Of a stretch of DNA of 15,646 nucleotides, positions 15,542 to 15,646 are shown piece after piece. The translations under genes were made by a program, and so were the position numbers. Source of the DNA: JAVMKJ01 sp031732875 (GTDB lineage Bacteria > Pseudomonadota > Gammaproteobacteria > Competibacterales > Competibacteraceae); NCBI GenBank assembly GCA_031732875.1, contig JAVMKL010000261.1, positions 1 to 15,646 on the forward strand, written 5' to 3'. The stretch's first letter is position 1. The number at the start of each line of letters is the position of its first letter. The notes below the pieces were generated by a model. That model was given only the letters and a program-made list of their open reading frames with translations, did no database searches and was not told where the DNA came from.

Positions 15542-15646
15542 CACGATCAGACGCGATCAGAACGGCAGCGGTTACAAACCTCCACGGCAAATCCCGTTCC
15601 CCGCGCTCGACTGAGTCGCTACAGGTAACGGCGGGCAGGTGAACTC
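15542..15646. other. Window end, no gene seen
   Basis: GC-rich again after the AT-rich gene. It contains a short duplicated CGATCAG about 10 bases apart and no open frame of note up to the edge. Confidence 0.4.

Overview
The window looks like a GC-rich gammaproteobacterial chromosome. The main reason is the suf operon: its Rrf2-family regulator has the N-terminus MIRITREADYG typical of the gammaproteobacterial 'SUF system regulator', followed by sufB-C-D-S, a SufU-type scaffold and SufT. The presence of Uma2-family nucleases and of pectin-acetylesterase-like and MEKHLA proteins would fit an environmental lineage such as Competibacter relatives, but that placement is a guess.

Layout. At the left edge is the 5' part of serC (minus strand). 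It is divergent from a Uma2-family gene and an EamA/DMT-type exporter gene on the plus strand; a tiny 11-codon ORF precedes the exporter and overlaps its start. From 2211 to about 9004 (minus strand) lies the suf iron-sulfur cluster assembly operon, read sufR-sufB-[uma2]-sufC-sufD-sufS-sufU-sufT. Several junctions are translationally coupled (ATGA overlaps sufD/sufS and sufS/sufU). A visibly AT-rich Uma2-family gene sits between sufB and sufC. A sigma70-like promoter and a 19-bp inverted repeat lie directly upstream of sufR.

The right 6.6 kb is accessory and partly decayed. It holds an intergenic stretch rich in inverted repeats (9040-9260); a secreted pectin-acetylesterase-like hydrolase split by one in-frame TAG (9268-10455); a fragment of a second esterase on the opposite strand; a FimB-like tyrosine integrase remnant coupled to a 58-codon ORF; and a three-gene cluster (111-aa coiled-coil protein, nitronate-monooxygenase-like flavoprotein, MEKHLA/PAS-type protein). 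Beyond these come a VWA-domain remnant with a 10-bp phased repeat upstream, a 140-bp MITE-like element flanked by a 10-bp direct repeat, a vapBC-type toxin-antitoxin pair with its own palindromic operator, a second integrase tail, and an AT-rich secreted DUF1311/LprI-like protein.

How the parts fit together: the suf block is a housekeeping system (SufS supplies persulfide sulfur, SufU accepts it, SufBCD assembles clusters, SufT helps maturation, SufR presumably senses cluster status). The right part is a hot spot of integration and decay: two integrase tails that have both lost the nucleophilic tyrosine, a MITE, a toxin-antitoxin module and truncated genes. I did not find an intact, evidently novel multi-gene defence or biosynthetic system. 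The most notable items are the Uma2 insertion in the suf operon, the amber-split esterase, the MITE, the Cys-Cys leader ORF before the exporter, and the unexplained structured region.
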